64,000 bases of DNA from Leifsonia sp. NPDC080035 (GTDB lineage: Bacteria; Actinomycetota; Actinomycetes; Actinomycetales; Microbacteriaceae). Numbering within the stretch: position 1 is the first letter of the stretch; every line of letters starts with the position of its first letter. The notes under the pieces are model-generated. The model was not told the DNA's origin, did no database searches, and saw nothing but the letters and a program-made list of their open reading frames with translations. The translations under genes and the position numbers were made by a program. Shown here piece by piece: positions 49,627 through 60,635 of the stretch. Location of the stretch: NCBI RefSeq assembly GCF_040050925.1, contig NZ_CP157390.1, positions 744,001-808,000 on the forward strand, written 5' to 3'.

Positions 49627-51141
49627 CTACTTGACGAGCGGGAACAGGATGGTCTCGCGGATGCCCAGACCGGTCAGGGCCATCAGCAGGCGGTCGATGC
49701 CCATCCCCATCCCACCGGTCGGCGGCATGCCGAACTCGAGGGCGCGGAGGAACTCCTCGTCCAGGCGCATCGCCTCGTCGTCGCCGGCCGCGGCGAGGCG
49801 GGCCTGCTCGACGAAGCGCTCGCGCTGCACGACCGGGTCGACCAGCTCGGAGTAGCCGGTCGCCAGCTCGAAGCCGCGCGTGTACAGGTCCCACTTCTCC
49901 ACGACGCCCTCGCGCGAGCGGTGCGCGCGCACCAGCGGGCTGGTGTCGACGGGGAAGTCCATGACGAAGGTCGGGCGCACGAGACCGGACTTCACGTGGT
50001 GCTCCCAGAGCTCCTCAACGTACTTGCCGGGCAGCGGGTGCTCGATCTCGATGCCCGCGTCCGCGGCGAGCGCGCGCAGCCGCTCGATGGGCGTCTGCGG
50101 CGTGATCTCCTCGCCGATGGCCTCCGAGAGCGAGTCGTACATCCGGATGCGCTCCCAGTCGCCGCCGAGGTCGTACTCGGTGCCGTCGGCCCAGGTGACC
50201 ACGTGCGATCCGGAGACGGCGATCGCGGCGTCCTGGATAAGCTTCTGAGTCAGGTCGGCGATGGAGTTGTAGTCGCCGTAGGCCTGGTAGGCCTCGAGCA
50301 TCGCGAACTCGGGCGAGTGCGTGGAGTCGGCGCCCTCGTTGCGGAAGTTGCGGTTGATCTCGAACACCCGGTCGATGCCGCCCACGACGGCGCGCTTGAG
50401 GTAGAGCTCCGGCGCGATGCGCAGGTACAGCTCGGTGTCGAAGGCGTTCGAGTGGGTGACGAACGGGCGGGCGGACGCGCCGCCGTGCATCACCTGGAGC
50501 ATCGGGGTCTCGACCTCGACGAAGTCCTGCTCCGCGAAGGTCTTGCGCAGGCTGGCCACGGCCGCGGCGCGGTCGAGGACGGTGCGGCGCGCCTGCTCAC
50601 GGGCGATCAGGTCGAGGTAGCGCGAGCGGACCCGCGTCTCCTCGCTCAGCTCGTTGTGCAGGTTGGGCAGGGGCAGCAGCGCCTTGGCCGCAATCTCCCA
50701 GCCGCGCACCATGATCGAGAGCTCGCCGCGGCGGCTCGAGATGACCTCCCCGGAGACGAAGACGTGGTCGCCAAGGTCGACGAGTTCCTTCCAGCGGGCC
50801 AGCGACTCCTCGCCCACCTCGGCGAGGGACACCATCGCCTGGATGCGCGACCCGTCGCCGGACTGCAGCGCCGCGAAGCAGAGCTTGCCGGTGTTGCGGA
50901 GGTGCACGACGCGTCCCGCGACGCCGACCGTCGCCCCCGACGCCTCGTCCGCCGCCAGGTGCCCCCAGGCCGCGCGCACCGCCGGGATGGTCGTGGTGAC
51001 GGGCACCTGCACCGGGTACGCCCCGCCGCCGGCGTCCTGCGCGTCGGCGATGAGCCGCTCGCGCTTGCCGAGCCGGACCGCCTTCTGCTCGCTGATCTCC
51101 TCGTCGGTGAGATCGGTGGAGGTGGGAGGCGCTTCGGTCAT
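49627..51141 (-). CDS. lysS: Lysyl-tRNA synthetase, class II
   Basis: A 504-residue class II aminoacyl-tRNA synthetase. The OB-fold anticodon domain is at residues 60-160. Motif 1 contains VEVETPMLQ, motif 2 FRNEGADSTHSPEF, and motif 3 GMGMGIDRLLM. It charges tRNA-Lys. The N-terminal extension of about 20 residues is typical. It is the last gene of the panC operon on this strand. Confidence 0.97.
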   Translation of the reverse strand: MTEAPPTSTDLTDEEISEQKAVRLGKRERLIADAQDAGGGAYPVQVPVTTTIPAVRAAWGHLAADEASGATVGVAGRVVHLRNTGKLCFAALQSGDGSRIQAMVSLAEVGEESLARWKELVDLGDHVFVSGEVISSRRGELSIMVRGWEIAAKALLPLPNLHNELSEETRVRSRYLDLIAREQARRTVLDRAAAVASLRKTFAEQDFVEVETPMLQVMHGGASARPFVTHSNAFDTELYLRIAPELYLKRAVVGGIDRVFEINRNFRNEGADSTHSPEFAMLEAYQAYGDYNSIADLTQKLIQDAAIAVSGSHVVTWADGTEYDLGGDWERIRMYDSLSEAIGEEITPQTPIERLRALAADAGIEIEHPLPGKYVEELWEHHVKSGLVRPTFVMDFPVDTSPLVRAHRSREGVVEKWDLYTRGFELATGYSELVDPVVQRERFVEQARLAAAGDDEAMRLDEEFLRALEFGMPPTGGMGMGIDRLLMALTGLGIRETILFPLVK

Positions 51142-51175
51142 TGTGGTCTTCCGTTCCGCGGGGATGAGGGATGGG

Positions 51176-52051
51176 TCAGGGGAGCGTGATCCGCTCGTTG
51201 TCGATCAGGCGCGTCCCGCCGACGCGGGCGGCGATCAGCATGAGCGCCGGGCCCGTGTGGTCGGAAGCCGCCTCGCGGAAGGTGTCCGGATCGACGATCA
51301 CGAGATAGTCAAGCTTAACGACTGGCTCGGCCTCCACGCGCGCGACCGCCGCCGCGCGCGCGGCCTCGACTCCACCCGTCACGGCCGCTGCCCCGGCGGC
51401 GAGGGCGGCGGAGAGGGTGAGGGCGGCGGTCCGCTCGTCCGGACCGAGATAGCGGTTGCGGCTGGAGAGCGCCAGGCCGTCTGGCTCGCGGACGGTGTCG
51501 ACGACCGCGATGGTCACCGGCAGGTTCAGGTCCTCGACCATCCGGCCGACGAGGTGCACCTGCTGCGCATCCTTCTGGCCGAACACGGCGACGTCGGGCT
51601 GGACGATGTTGAAGAGCTTGGAGACGACCGTCAGCATCCCGTCGAAGTGACCCGGACGGGACGCGCCTTCGTAGAGGCCGCCGATCTCGCCCGCCGTGAC
51701 GCGGGTGGAGGACGCGCCCCGCGGGTACATCTCCGCTGCCGTCGGCGCGAAGACCAGGTCGGCCAGGTCGCCGAGCGCCTCGACGTCGGCGTCGAGGGTG
51801 CGCGGGTAGCGGTCGAGGTCCTCGTTCGGGCCGAACTGCAGCGGGTTGACGAAGATCGAGACGACCACCAGACCGCCGAGGTCTCGCGCGCGGGAGGCGA
51901 GGCTCAGGTGGCCATTGTGCAGGGCACCCATCGTCGGCACGAGCACGACGCGACCGGCCGGCGCGTCGGCCGGTCCCTCGAGCGCTGCCGCGCGGCGTGC
52001 GTCACGGATGCGCGCACGCAGCTCGGCGATGGTGGTCACGACCTCGGGCAT
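51176..52051 (-). CDS. panC: Pantothenate synthetase
   Basis: A 291-residue enzyme joining pantoate and beta-alanine with ATP, the last step of pantothenate synthesis. The HIGH-type motif is PTMGALHNGH (39-48); FGQKDAQQ and LALSSRNRYL complete the ATP site. I chose the ATG beginning MPEVVTTIAEL because AGAGGA precedes it; the longer reading adds an unconserved lead. It lies downstream of the DUF2520 gene. Confidence 0.95.
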   Translation of the reverse strand: MPEVVTTIAELRARIRDARRAAALEGPADAPAGRVVLVPTMGALHNGHLSLASRARDLGGLVVVSIFVNPLQFGPNEDLDRYPRTLDADVEALGDLADLVFAPTAAEMYPRGASSTRVTAGEIGGLYEGASRPGHFDGMLTVVSKLFNIVQPDVAVFGQKDAQQVHLVGRMVEDLNLPVTIAVVDTVREPDGLALSSRNRYLGPDERTAALTLSAALAAGAAAVTGGVEAARAAAVARVEAEPVVKLDYLVIVDPDTFREAASDHTGPALMLIAARVGGTRLIDNERITLP

Positions 52052-52098
52052 CAGGGTCCTCTCGCAAGCGGTGGCCCCGGCTGAGGCCACCGACCAGG

Positions 52099-52884
52099 CT
52101 ACTCGCCGCGCAGGTACCAGCCGTGCGGGTCGTCGCCGTCCTCGTCCTCGCCGAGCGCGTCGAGCACGTCCCCGACGTCGAGCCGTGCGGTCGCGCCGGC
52201 CCGGGTCAGCGCGTTGTCCACCGCCGAGCGCACGAGCGAGCTGAGGAACGATCCCGGGTTCTCCACGCCGATCTCGGTGAGGATGCCCGTTGACTGCTCC
52301 ACGATCGAGCGCGAGAACGCGGTCGCGGTCGCGATCGCCTCCGCGTAGGCGGCGCGGTCCTTCTCCGCCACGACCACGGGCTCGCCGCCCATCTCGACCA
52401 CGAGCGCCTGGGCGATCGGCAGGACGGGCGCGGCGGCCGTCACGGCGAAGTAGCTCTCGGCGAGGCGAGCCAGGTCGAGGCTCGTGCCGGTGAACTCGAG
52501 CGCGGGATGGACGGCGAGCGGGATGGCGCCGGCCGCGGCGGCGGGCTGCAGCACGCCGATTCCGTGGCCGGGGGCCGTGTGCAGCACGATCTGGCCGGGC
52601 TGCCAGGTGCCGGTGGCGGCGAGACCCGCGACCAGGCCGTGCAGCTCCGCGTCGGGGACGGCGACGATCACGAGCTCGCTGCGCTCGACGAGGGTGGGCA
52701 CGTCGAGGATGGGCGCCTGCGGCAGCAGCGCCTCCGCGCGCTCCCTGCTCGCCTCCGACACCGCGGAGATGCCGACGACGGCGTGGCCCGCACCGGCGAG
52801 CGCGGCGCCGAGGACCGGGCCGACGTGTCCCGCTCCCACGATGCCGAGCCCGAGCCGGCCGGATCGATGTGCTGGTGCGTTCAC
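52099..52884 (-). CDS. Rossmann-like DUF2520 protein
   Basis: A 261-residue protein with an N-terminal NAD(P)-binding Rossmann fold (LGIVGAGHVGPVLGAALAGA) and a C-terminal helical DUF2520 domain (HPALEFTG, then AYAEAIATATAFSRSIVEQS). It resembles ketopantoate reductase-type dehydrogenases and almost always precedes panC, so it probably supplies pantoate or a related step. The GTG start overlaps the PH-domain gene stop by 4 nt. Confidence 0.88.
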   Translation of the reverse strand: MNAPAHRSGRLGLGIVGAGHVGPVLGAALAGAGHAVVGISAVSEASRERAEALLPQAPILDVPTLVERSELVIVAVPDAELHGLVAGLAATGTWQPGQIVLHTAPGHGIGVLQPAAAAGAIPLAVHPALEFTGTSLDLARLAESYFAVTAAAPVLPIAQALVVEMGGEPVVVAEKDRAAYAEAIATATAFSRSIVEQSTGILTEIGVENPGSFLSSLVRSAVDNALTRAGATARLDVGDVLDALGEDEDGDDPHGWYLRGE

Positions 52885-54599
52885 GGGGCCTCCTCGGTCG
52901 GTGCGGGCGGGGCTGCGGGTGGGGCTGCGGGCCGGGTCGTCGGCGGCACGGGTGCGGCAGGCGGCGCGGCCACGGGCGGACGCGGCTCCGGCCGATGCAG
53001 GCCCCACCGGTGACTGCGGTCCGCCTCGGCGGCCTGCACCGCCCGCGCGGAGACCGTCTCGAAGAGCCGGATGCCGGTGGCCGCGTCGATCGCGCCGAGC
53101 CGGGGCCGCACGGGGCCGCTCACCGTGTGGAAGCGCGCCTCGGCGAGGCCCAGCATCCGCTCGACCGGCCCCTGCTCCAGCTCCAGGCTCTGCAGCCGGG
53201 CCAGCGGCACGACGGCGAGGCTGCGCCAGACGAACCCGCGCCGGAGCAGCACGGCGCCGTCGACCATCCGGAACCCGGTGCGCTGCCACGACAGCGGCCG
53301 CAGCCACACGGCCCGCCTCGGGCTGCCGGTGAAGTCGTCGCCACCGCGCGACGTCATCCCGGCGGCGATGACGTCGCGGTGCTCCGCGGCCGCCGCCTCC
53401 CCGTCCGCGAAGAGCGATGGCATCACGAGTGCGAGCACGCGGGCGACATCCTCGGCGTCGCCGACGGGCAGCATCGTCGTGTTCGCCTGGCCGGCCGCGC
53501 CCTTCTCCTTCGAGTGCCCTGCGGTGTCGATGCGGATCTGCCACCAGCCGAACGGCCGCCAGAGCAGCGGCTGCAGCACCTCGACCGCGTGGATGCGGCC
53601 GGGCGGCAGCGTCTCGTTCGAGGTGCTGAGCAGGCCGAAGCCCATGCGGACGCCGTCCGGCGTCCCCGCGATCGAATATCGCAGGGACTTGGTGAACCGG
53701 TTGATGTAGAAGCTGGCCGAGCCGATGAGGCCGGGCAGCACCACGATCAGCAGCCACGGGGCGCCGGCGGAGGCGCCGTAGATCAGGAGCCCGACGACGA
53801 TGAGCAGGAACACGGTGAACCCGCTCAACAGAAGGGAGCCGAACAGCCTCAGCGGCGGGATCTTGACGACCGACTCGGGCGGAGCCGCGTTCGGATCGAG
53901 CTCCGGGGCGAGGAACTCGTTGACGCGCTGGGTGACGAAGTCGCCCACCTGGCCCGCACGGGTCTGCGGCGCGCCCCGGGCGGCAGCGAGCGTCGCGGCC
54001 GTTCCCGACTCCTCGGCCCTCACCCCCGACGCGAGCCGCAGCACGTCCGACCGCAGCCCGTCCGCCAGCACCGAGCCCAGGTACGCCAGCTGGACGTTCG
54101 CGTCGTGGCCGGCCACCGAGATGTCGAGCTTCGCCGCGCCGAAGATCCTGGCGAGCAGCGGCCGCACGATGTTGATGCCCTGGATGCGGTCGAGCCGCGC
54201 CTTGCGCTGCGTGCGGAACAGGATGCCGCTTCGCACCTCCACGGCGTCCCCCGTGATCCGGAAGCTGTGCATCCGCCAGGAGAGGTAGAACGCCGCCAGG
54301 CAGACGATCAGCACGACCGCGAGCGCGAGCAGCGCCCAACCCTCCCAGCCGCGGTTGTAGATCTCGTCCAGCGGGTCACCGCCGAAGTCGGGTGCGCCGA
54401 CGAAGAAGTTGACGATGCGCTCGCGGAGGTTCGAGAGCACGAAGCCGAGCACCGCGATGAAGACGATGCCGCCGCGCAGCAGCGGGGTGGCGGGGTGGAG
54501 GCGGTGCCACTCGCCGTCGGTGAACCGCTCCGCGGCGCGCTCCGCCGGCGAGAGCGGGCCGCCCGGGAGCTGGCCGCCCGGGGTCGGCGTGCCGGTCAT
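52881..54599 (-). CDS. PH-domain (bPH2) membrane protein, large
   Basis: A 572-residue YdbT-like protein with two predicted hairpins of membrane helices near residues 42-60 and 90-108, and two more near 255-300. Each region is followed by bacterial PH-like modules (RITGDAVEVRSGILFRTQRK, YSIAGTPDGVRMGFGLLS, and RMVDGAVLLRRGFVWRSLAV). The C-terminus is a Pro/Ala-rich tail. The ATG overlaps the smaller PH gene by 4 nt. Function is unknown; YdbS/YdbT relatives act in envelope resistance. Confidence 0.85.
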   Translation of the reverse strand: MTGTPTPGGQLPGGPLSPAERAAERFTDGEWHRLHPATPLLRGGIVFIAVLGFVLSNLRERIVNFFVGAPDFGGDPLDEIYNRGWEGWALLALAVVLIVCLAAFYLSWRMHSFRITGDAVEVRSGILFRTQRKARLDRIQGINIVRPLLARIFGAAKLDISVAGHDANVQLAYLGSVLADGLRSDVLRLASGVRAEESGTAATLAAARGAPQTRAGQVGDFVTQRVNEFLAPELDPNAAPPESVVKIPPLRLFGSLLLSGFTVFLLIVVGLLIYGASAGAPWLLIVVLPGLIGSASFYINRFTKSLRYSIAGTPDGVRMGFGLLSTSNETLPPGRIHAVEVLQPLLWRPFGWWQIRIDTAGHSKEKGAAGQANTTMLPVGDAEDVARVLALVMPSLFADGEAAAAEHRDVIAAGMTSRGGDDFTGSPRRAVWLRPLSWQRTGFRMVDGAVLLRRGFVWRSLAVVPLARLQSLELEQGPVERMLGLAEARFHTVSGPVRPRLGAIDAATGIRLFETVSARAVQAAEADRSHRWGLHRPEPRPPVAAPPAAPVPPTTRPAAPPAAPPAPTEEAP

Positions 54600-55081
54600 A
54601 GCCCCGCCCGGCGGCTCTCCGCGAGCTCGACGAGCCGGTCGCGGAGCCCCGCGGCCTCCGGCTCCGGGAGGCCGGGGATGATGACGTTGGTGGACGCGGC
54701 GGCCGTCACGAACTTGAGGTCGGCGAGGCCGAGGATCCGGCCGACGGGCCCGCGGGTGATGTCGATGAGCTGCATCCTCCCGTACGGCACCGAGACGAAG
54801 CGCTGGAACATGATCCCGCGCCGGAACAGCAGGTCGTCGTCGCGCAGCCGGTAGCCGATCGACCGGGTCCGGCGCTGGGCGATGACGAGCGAGATCACCG
54901 TGACGACGGCCACGACCGCCAGCAGCAGCCATCCCCAGCTCCAGCCGGCGACCAGCCAGAGGAACAGCGACGCGGCCGCCAGCACGACCCCGGTGGTCAA
55001 CGTGCCGACGATGACCACCACGACGTACTTCGGCGAGACGCGGTTCCACTCGCCGACGGCGAGGTCAATCCGATCGGGCAT
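54596..55081 (-). CDS. PH-domain (bPH2) membrane protein, small
   Basis: A 161-residue YdbS-like protein: two predicted membrane helices (residues 20-65), then one PH module (YRLRDDDLLFRRGIMFQRFV, LGLADLKFVTAAAS). It overlaps the DUF3180 gene by 17 bp and the large PH gene by 4 nt, so all three are made together and may form a membrane complex. Confidence 0.85.
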   Translation of the reverse strand: MPDRIDLAVGEWNRVSPKYVVVVIVGTLTTGVVLAAASLFLWLVAGWSWGWLLLAVVAVVTVISLVIAQRRTRSIGYRLRDDDLLFRRGIMFQRFVSVPYGRMQLIDITRGPVGRILGLADLKFVTAAASTNVIIPGLPEPEAAGLRDRLVELAESRRAGL

Positions 55082-55544
55082 CGGCGCTCTCCTCCGAGTC
55101 CGTGTCGTCGTCGGGCGGCAGAGCGCAGAACGACTCGGCGACCAGCCCGGCGACGAGCAGGACGACCGCGCCAACGAGTCCCAGGGCCGTGAGCAGCACG
55201 GCGTTCCCGGCCGGCAGGACGTCCCTGGTCAGCAGGTAGGCGAGGATGCCGGCGCCTGCGCCGACCAGGAGCGAGCCGCTCAGGCTGCAGGCCTTGGCGA
55301 GCACGACGATCCGCGTCGCCTGGAAGGGGTCGACGCGCCGGGAGCTGCGCCCGCGGACCGCGCGCCGGATCGGCACGGCGAACGCGACGATGATGATCGC
55401 CACCGCGACGAGCGTGATCGGCAGCGTGAGCGGCGGGATGAAGACGGGGGCGCCCATCCCGGACGCGGCCAGCTCGCCGAGGAAGCCGACGACGAGTCCG
55501 ACGACGCCCAGGCCGATCAGCGAGGTGGGTCGGGTGCGGTTCAC
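55065..55544 (-). CDS. DUF3180 membrane protein
   Basis: A 159-residue protein with four predicted helices, an actinobacteria-specific family found right after folK. Marks are LIGLGVVGLVVGFLGEL, PFQATRIVVLAKACSLSGSL and GLVAESFCALPPDD. The GTG start overlaps the folK stop by 4 nt. Function unknown. Confidence 0.88.
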   Translation of the reverse strand: MNRTRPTSLIGLGVVGLVVGFLGELAASGMGAPVFIPPLTLPITLVAVAIIIVAFAVPIRRAVRGRSSRRVDPFQATRIVVLAKACSLSGSLLVGAGAGILAYLLTRDVLPAGNAVLLTALGLVGAVVLLVAGLVAESFCALPPDDDTDSEESADARSD

Positions 55545-56077
55545 GCTCCATCCTCCCCCGCGTAGGGCGTGACGGGATCGCCGGCGCGGGCGGCGAGCCC
55601 GGCGACCGGGCCGTGCCCTGGCAGCACCGCGTCCGGGTCGACGTCGAGCCACGGCACCAGCACGAACGCGCGCTCGTGGGCGCGCGGATGGGGAAGCGTG
55701 ACGCGCGGGTCGTCGGACACCATCCCGTCGTAGTCGACGATGTCGATGTCGATGGTGCGATCGCCCCAGCGCTCCTCACGGACCCGGCCGAGGTCGTCCT
55801 CGACGCGGTTCACGGCGGCGAGCAGGGCGAGCGGGTCGAGCACGGTGCGGACGAGGGCCACGGCGTTGAGGTAGGCAGGCGCCTCCTCCGAGATGCCGTC
55901 GGGCTTCAGCGCCGGCGTCTCGTACAGGGGCGACACCCGGCCGAGCTCGATGCCGGCGTCGCCGGCGATGGCGTCGAGTGCCGCGCGGATGATCGCCGCG
56001 CGGTCGCCGAGGTTGCTGCCGAGCGCGAGCACGGCGGGCACGCCGACGCGCATCCGCTCGGGGCGCGCGGCGATCAC
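55541..56077 (-). CDS. folK: 6-hydroxymethyl-7,8-dihydropterin pyrophosphokinase
   Basis: A 178-residue HPPK, which transfers pyrophosphate from ATP to hydroxymethyl-dihydropterin in folate synthesis. It has the motifs ALGSNLGDR, then ERWGDRTIDIDIV and LPHPRAHERAFVL. The GTG start overlaps the folB stop by 4 nt. It is slightly long at the N-terminus compared with E. coli HPPK. Confidence 0.95.
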   Translation of the reverse strand: MIAARPERMRVGVPAVLALGSNLGDRAAIIRAALDAIAGDAGIELGRVSPLYETPALKPDGISEEAPAYLNAVALVRTVLDPLALLAAVNRVEDDLGRVREERWGDRTIDIDIVDYDGMVSDDPRVTLPHPRAHERAFVLVPWLDVDPDAVLPGHGPVAGLAARAGDPVTPYAGEDGA

Positions 56078-56457
56078 GATCGGCTCCGCAGGATGCGCAC
56101 GGCGACGTCCTGGAACGGCTCCGGGATCGGGGCGTCCGGCTTGTGCACGGTCACCTCGACGGCGTCCACCGGCGGGTGCGCGAGCACGACGCCCGCGATC
56201 CGCTCGGCGACGGTCTCGATCAGGTCGACCGGATCTCGCCGAACCGCGTCCGCGATCTCCAGCGCGAGCTCCCCGTAGTGGACGGTGCGCGAGAGGTCGT
56301 CGACGGCGGCGGACGGCGACAGGTCGAGCCACGCCGTCACGTCGACGAGGAAGTCCTGGCCGTTCTCGCGCTCGAAGTCGAAGACGCCGTGGTTGGCGCG
56401 CACGCGCAGCCCGGTGAGGATGAGGGCGTCGCCCCCCTGGCGTCCGTGGTCAGTCAT
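56074..56457 (-). CDS. folB: Dihydroneopterin aldolase
   Basis: A 127-residue DHNA, which converts dihydroneopterin to hydroxymethyl-dihydropterin. Marks are LTGLRVRANHGVFDFERENGQ, VHYGELALEI and the catalytic-lysine region VTVHKPDAPI. I chose the ATG beginning MTDHGRQGGD, which overlaps the folP stop by 8 nt; an earlier ATG is inside folP with no ribosome site. Confidence 0.94.
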   Translation of the reverse strand: MTDHGRQGGDALILTGLRVRANHGVFDFERENGQDFLVDVTAWLDLSPSAAVDDLSRTVHYGELALEIADAVRRDPVDLIETVAERIAGVVLAHPPVDAVEVTVHKPDAPIPEPFQDVAVRILRSRS

Positions 56458-57253
56458 CGGATCCAGCTTGCCATGCCCGCACGACATCCAGTGCGAGCCG
56501 CGTGGACGTCACGTCGTGCACGCGCACCGCCCACACGCCCGCCTGCGCGGCGAGCGCGGAGATCACGGCGGTCGGCGCGTCCCGGTCGGCGACCGGAGCG
56601 CCCTCCGGCAGAAGTGCGCCGAGGAAGCGCTTGCGGGAGGCGCCGATCAGCACGGGAAAGCCGAGGGTCTCCACCTCGCGCAGTCCGGCGAGCACCTGCC
56701 AGTTGTGGGATGCGTTCTTCGAGAAGCCGAGGCCGGGATCCAGGATCAGCTTGGCCGGGTCCACGCCGCGTTCGAGCAGGTCGGTGACACGTGCCGAGAG
56801 CTCGGAGCGCACCTCGGCGACGGTGTCGGTGTAGACCGCGTGCGAGTCGGCCGAGTCGAGCTGGCCGCGCCAGTGCATCACCACGTACTGCAGGCCCGTC
56901 TCGAGGACGGCGTCGGGCATCCCTGGGTCCGCCAGGCCGCCCGAGACGTCGTTGATGATCGCCGCACCGGCGTCGGCGGCGGCGCGGGCGGTCGAGCCGT
57001 TCATGGTGTCGACGCTGACCGTCACGCCCTGCTCGGTGAGTCTCCGGATCACCGGAACGACGCGCGCGCGCTCCTCCGCGGGGTCCACCCTGTGCGCACC
57101 GGGCCGCGTCGACTCCCCGCCGACGTCGATGATGTCGGCGCCCTGAGCGACGAGCTCGAGCGCGTGCTCGACGGCCGCGTCCGGCTCCAGCCAGAGCCCG
57201 CCGTCGCTGAACGAGTCCGGCGTCACGTTGAGGACGCCCATGATGAGGGTCAC
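56450..57253 (-). CDS. folP: Dihydropteroate synthase
   Basis: A 267-residue DHPS, the sulfonamide target, which joins p-aminobenzoate to dihydropterin. It has GVLNVTPDSFSDGG, DVGGESTRPGA, NDVSGG, DPGLGFSK and the substrate loop IGASRKRFLG. The GTG start overlaps the folE stop by 4 nt. Length is normal. Confidence 0.96.
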   Translation of the reverse strand: MTLIMGVLNVTPDSFSDGGLWLEPDAAVEHALELVAQGADIIDVGGESTRPGAHRVDPAEERARVVPVIRRLTEQGVTVSVDTMNGSTARAAADAGAAIINDVSGGLADPGMPDAVLETGLQYVVMHWRGQLDSADSHAVYTDTVAEVRSELSARVTDLLERGVDPAKLILDPGLGFSKNASHNWQVLAGLREVETLGFPVLIGASRKRFLGALLPEGAPVADRDAPTAVISALAAQAGVWAVRVHDVTSTRLALDVVRAWQAGSDD

Positions 57254-57825
57254 GCGATGCCACGTCCGATCAGCGTCACGAGCTCGGCGCGCGCCACCGG
57301 GTCGGCGAACGCGCCGCGGGCGGCGATGGTGACCGTCGTCGCGTTGGTCTGCCGTGCGCCGCGGGTGGTCACGCAGGTGTGCGCGGCATCCAGCACCACC
57401 AGCACGCCGCGCGCCTGGGCGCCGGACTCGACGGTGTCGGCGATCTGCTCGGTGAGCCGCTCCTGCAGCTGCGGCCGGGCGGCGAGCGTCTCGATGACGC
57501 GCGGGATGCGACCGAGCCCGACGACCTCCTCCCCCGGCAGGTACGCGACGTGCGCGACGCCGAGGAACGGCAGCAGGTGGTGCTCGCACACCGAGCGGAA
57601 CTCGATGTCGCGCAGGATGACCGTCTCCGCCGATCCGCGCTCCAGCGGCACCGGATCGCCGAGCTCCTCGGCGGCGTCCTTGCCGACGCCCGCGAAGAAC
57701 TCCGCGTACGCGTCGGCGACCCGGGACGGGGTCCGCACCAGCCCCGGACGCGACGGATCCTCGCCGATGGCGGCGAGGATCTCGGCGACGGCCGCCTCGA
57801 TGCGTGCGCGATCGAAACCGGTCAT
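57250..57825 (-). CDS. folE: GTP cyclohydrolase I
   Basis: A 191-residue enzyme that opens GTP to dihydroneopterin triphosphate, the first folate step. The zinc site is C80, H83 (VCEHH) and C151 (HTCVTTRG); LGRIPRVIETLAARPQLQER is the usual core helix. It lies 12 bp after ftsH. Confidence 0.97.
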   Translation of the reverse strand: MTGFDRARIEAAVAEILAAIGEDPSRPGLVRTPSRVADAYAEFFAGVGKDAAEELGDPVPLERGSAETVILRDIEFRSVCEHHLLPFLGVAHVAYLPGEEVVGLGRIPRVIETLAARPQLQERLTEQIADTVESGAQARGVLVVLDAAHTCVTTRGARQTNATTVTIAARGAFADPVARAELVTLIGRGIA

Positions 57826-57837
57826 GCGGCGCGCGAC

Positions 57838-59841
<2,004 letters not shown>

Positions 59842-59908
59842 GGTGCCCCCACAGTACCGCCTGCCGCTTGTACACCGGCTGCGTGTTCGCTCTGGGCGCG
59901 CTTAGCGC

Positions 59909-60268
59909 TCACGCGGCCCCGACGGGGTGGATGGACGGCCAGTACTCGGCGATCATCCCGCCGTCGATCCGCAGGAAGTCGTGCCCGGCGAACACCATCG
60001 TCTCGTCGCCCATCCTGCACGTCACGAGCCAGCGCGCGGCGACGATGTCGTCGCGGGAGAGCGGGCCCGCCTGCACGTCGAACCGGACGCTGTCGAACGC
60101 GTCGATGGTCTGCGCGATCGCCTGGGCGAATCCGCGCGGGCCGACGACGTCGCCCTCCGGCCAGTGCCCGACCGCGTCCTCCGCGATGAGGGCCTCCAGC
60201 GACTGGTGGCGGTCGCCCCACACGGCGAGCCAGCGCTCGTACAGCTGCTCGTTCGACTCTGACGGCAT
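59909..60268 (-). CDS. NTF2-like (SnoaL-type) protein
   Basis: A 119-residue cone-fold protein with a helix start (SNEQLYERWLAVWGDRHQSL) and family strands HDFLRIDGGMIAEYWPSIHP at the end. Some relatives are polyketide cyclases or isomerases; the catalytic Asp/His set cannot be confirmed. Two starts are possible (GTG at 60274, ATG at 60268); the ATG has better spacing from GGTGGG. It lies with the toxin-antitoxin pair between hpt and ftsH. Confidence 0.72.
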   Translation of the reverse strand: MPSESNEQLYERWLAVWGDRHQSLEALIAEDAVGHWPEGDVVGPRGFAQAIAQTIDAFDSVRFDVQAGPLSRDDIVAARWLVTCRMGDETMVFAGHDFLRIDGGMIAEYWPSIHPVGAA

Positions 60269-60320
60269 GCGCACATCCCACCACCGCCGCTGCCGCCGCG
60301 CAAGGGCGATCAGAGACCTA

Positions 60321-60350
60321 TTGGGTCTATTCGGTCGATTTGGTTAGAAT
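60321..60350 (+). promoter_or_regulatory. Promoter of the toxin-antitoxin pair, probably leaderless
   Basis: A -10 element, TAGAAT (60345-60350), stands six bases before the antitoxin ATG, with TTGGGT (60321-60326) at 18-bp spacing. Transcription would then start at or next to the ATG, giving a leaderless mRNA. The repeat CTATTGGGT/CTATTCGGT in the spacer could be the toxin-antitoxin operator. Confidence 0.5.
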
Positions 60351-60356
60351 AGTCGC

Positions 60357-60635
60357 ATGACTCTGACCTCTCCCGGCCTCGCGATCTCCGAAGCGAAGCA
60401 GCGCCTCGGAGCACTCGTCGATCAGGCGCACCTGCAGCACGCACCGGTCTCGCTCAGCAAGCGAGGGAAGCGGGTCGCCGTGATCGTCGATGCCGGCGAG
60501 TACGACCGCATGCTCGAGCGGCTCGAGGAAATCGAGGACGCCGAGGCGGCCGTCGCCGCGCGTGCCGAACTGGAGGACACCCAGTCCACGCCGATCCCCT
60601 GGGACGAGGTCAAGGCCGAGCTCGGACTGTCGTGA
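60357..60635 (+). CDS. Type II antitoxin, Phd/YefM family
   Basis: A 92-residue Phd/YefM-like antitoxin: DNA-binding N-terminal half (ISEAKQRLGALVDQA, PVSLSKRGKRVAVIVDAGEY) and an acidic C-terminal tail (EEIEDAEAAVAARAELED) that would mask the toxin. Its stop overlaps the toxin GTG start by 4 nt. It has no ribosome site, as expected for a leaderless message. Confidence 0.88.
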   Translation: MTLTSPGLAISEAKQRLGALVDQAHLQHAPVSLSKRGKRVAVIVDAGEYDRMLERLEEIEDAEAAVAARAELEDTQSTPIPWDEVKAELGLS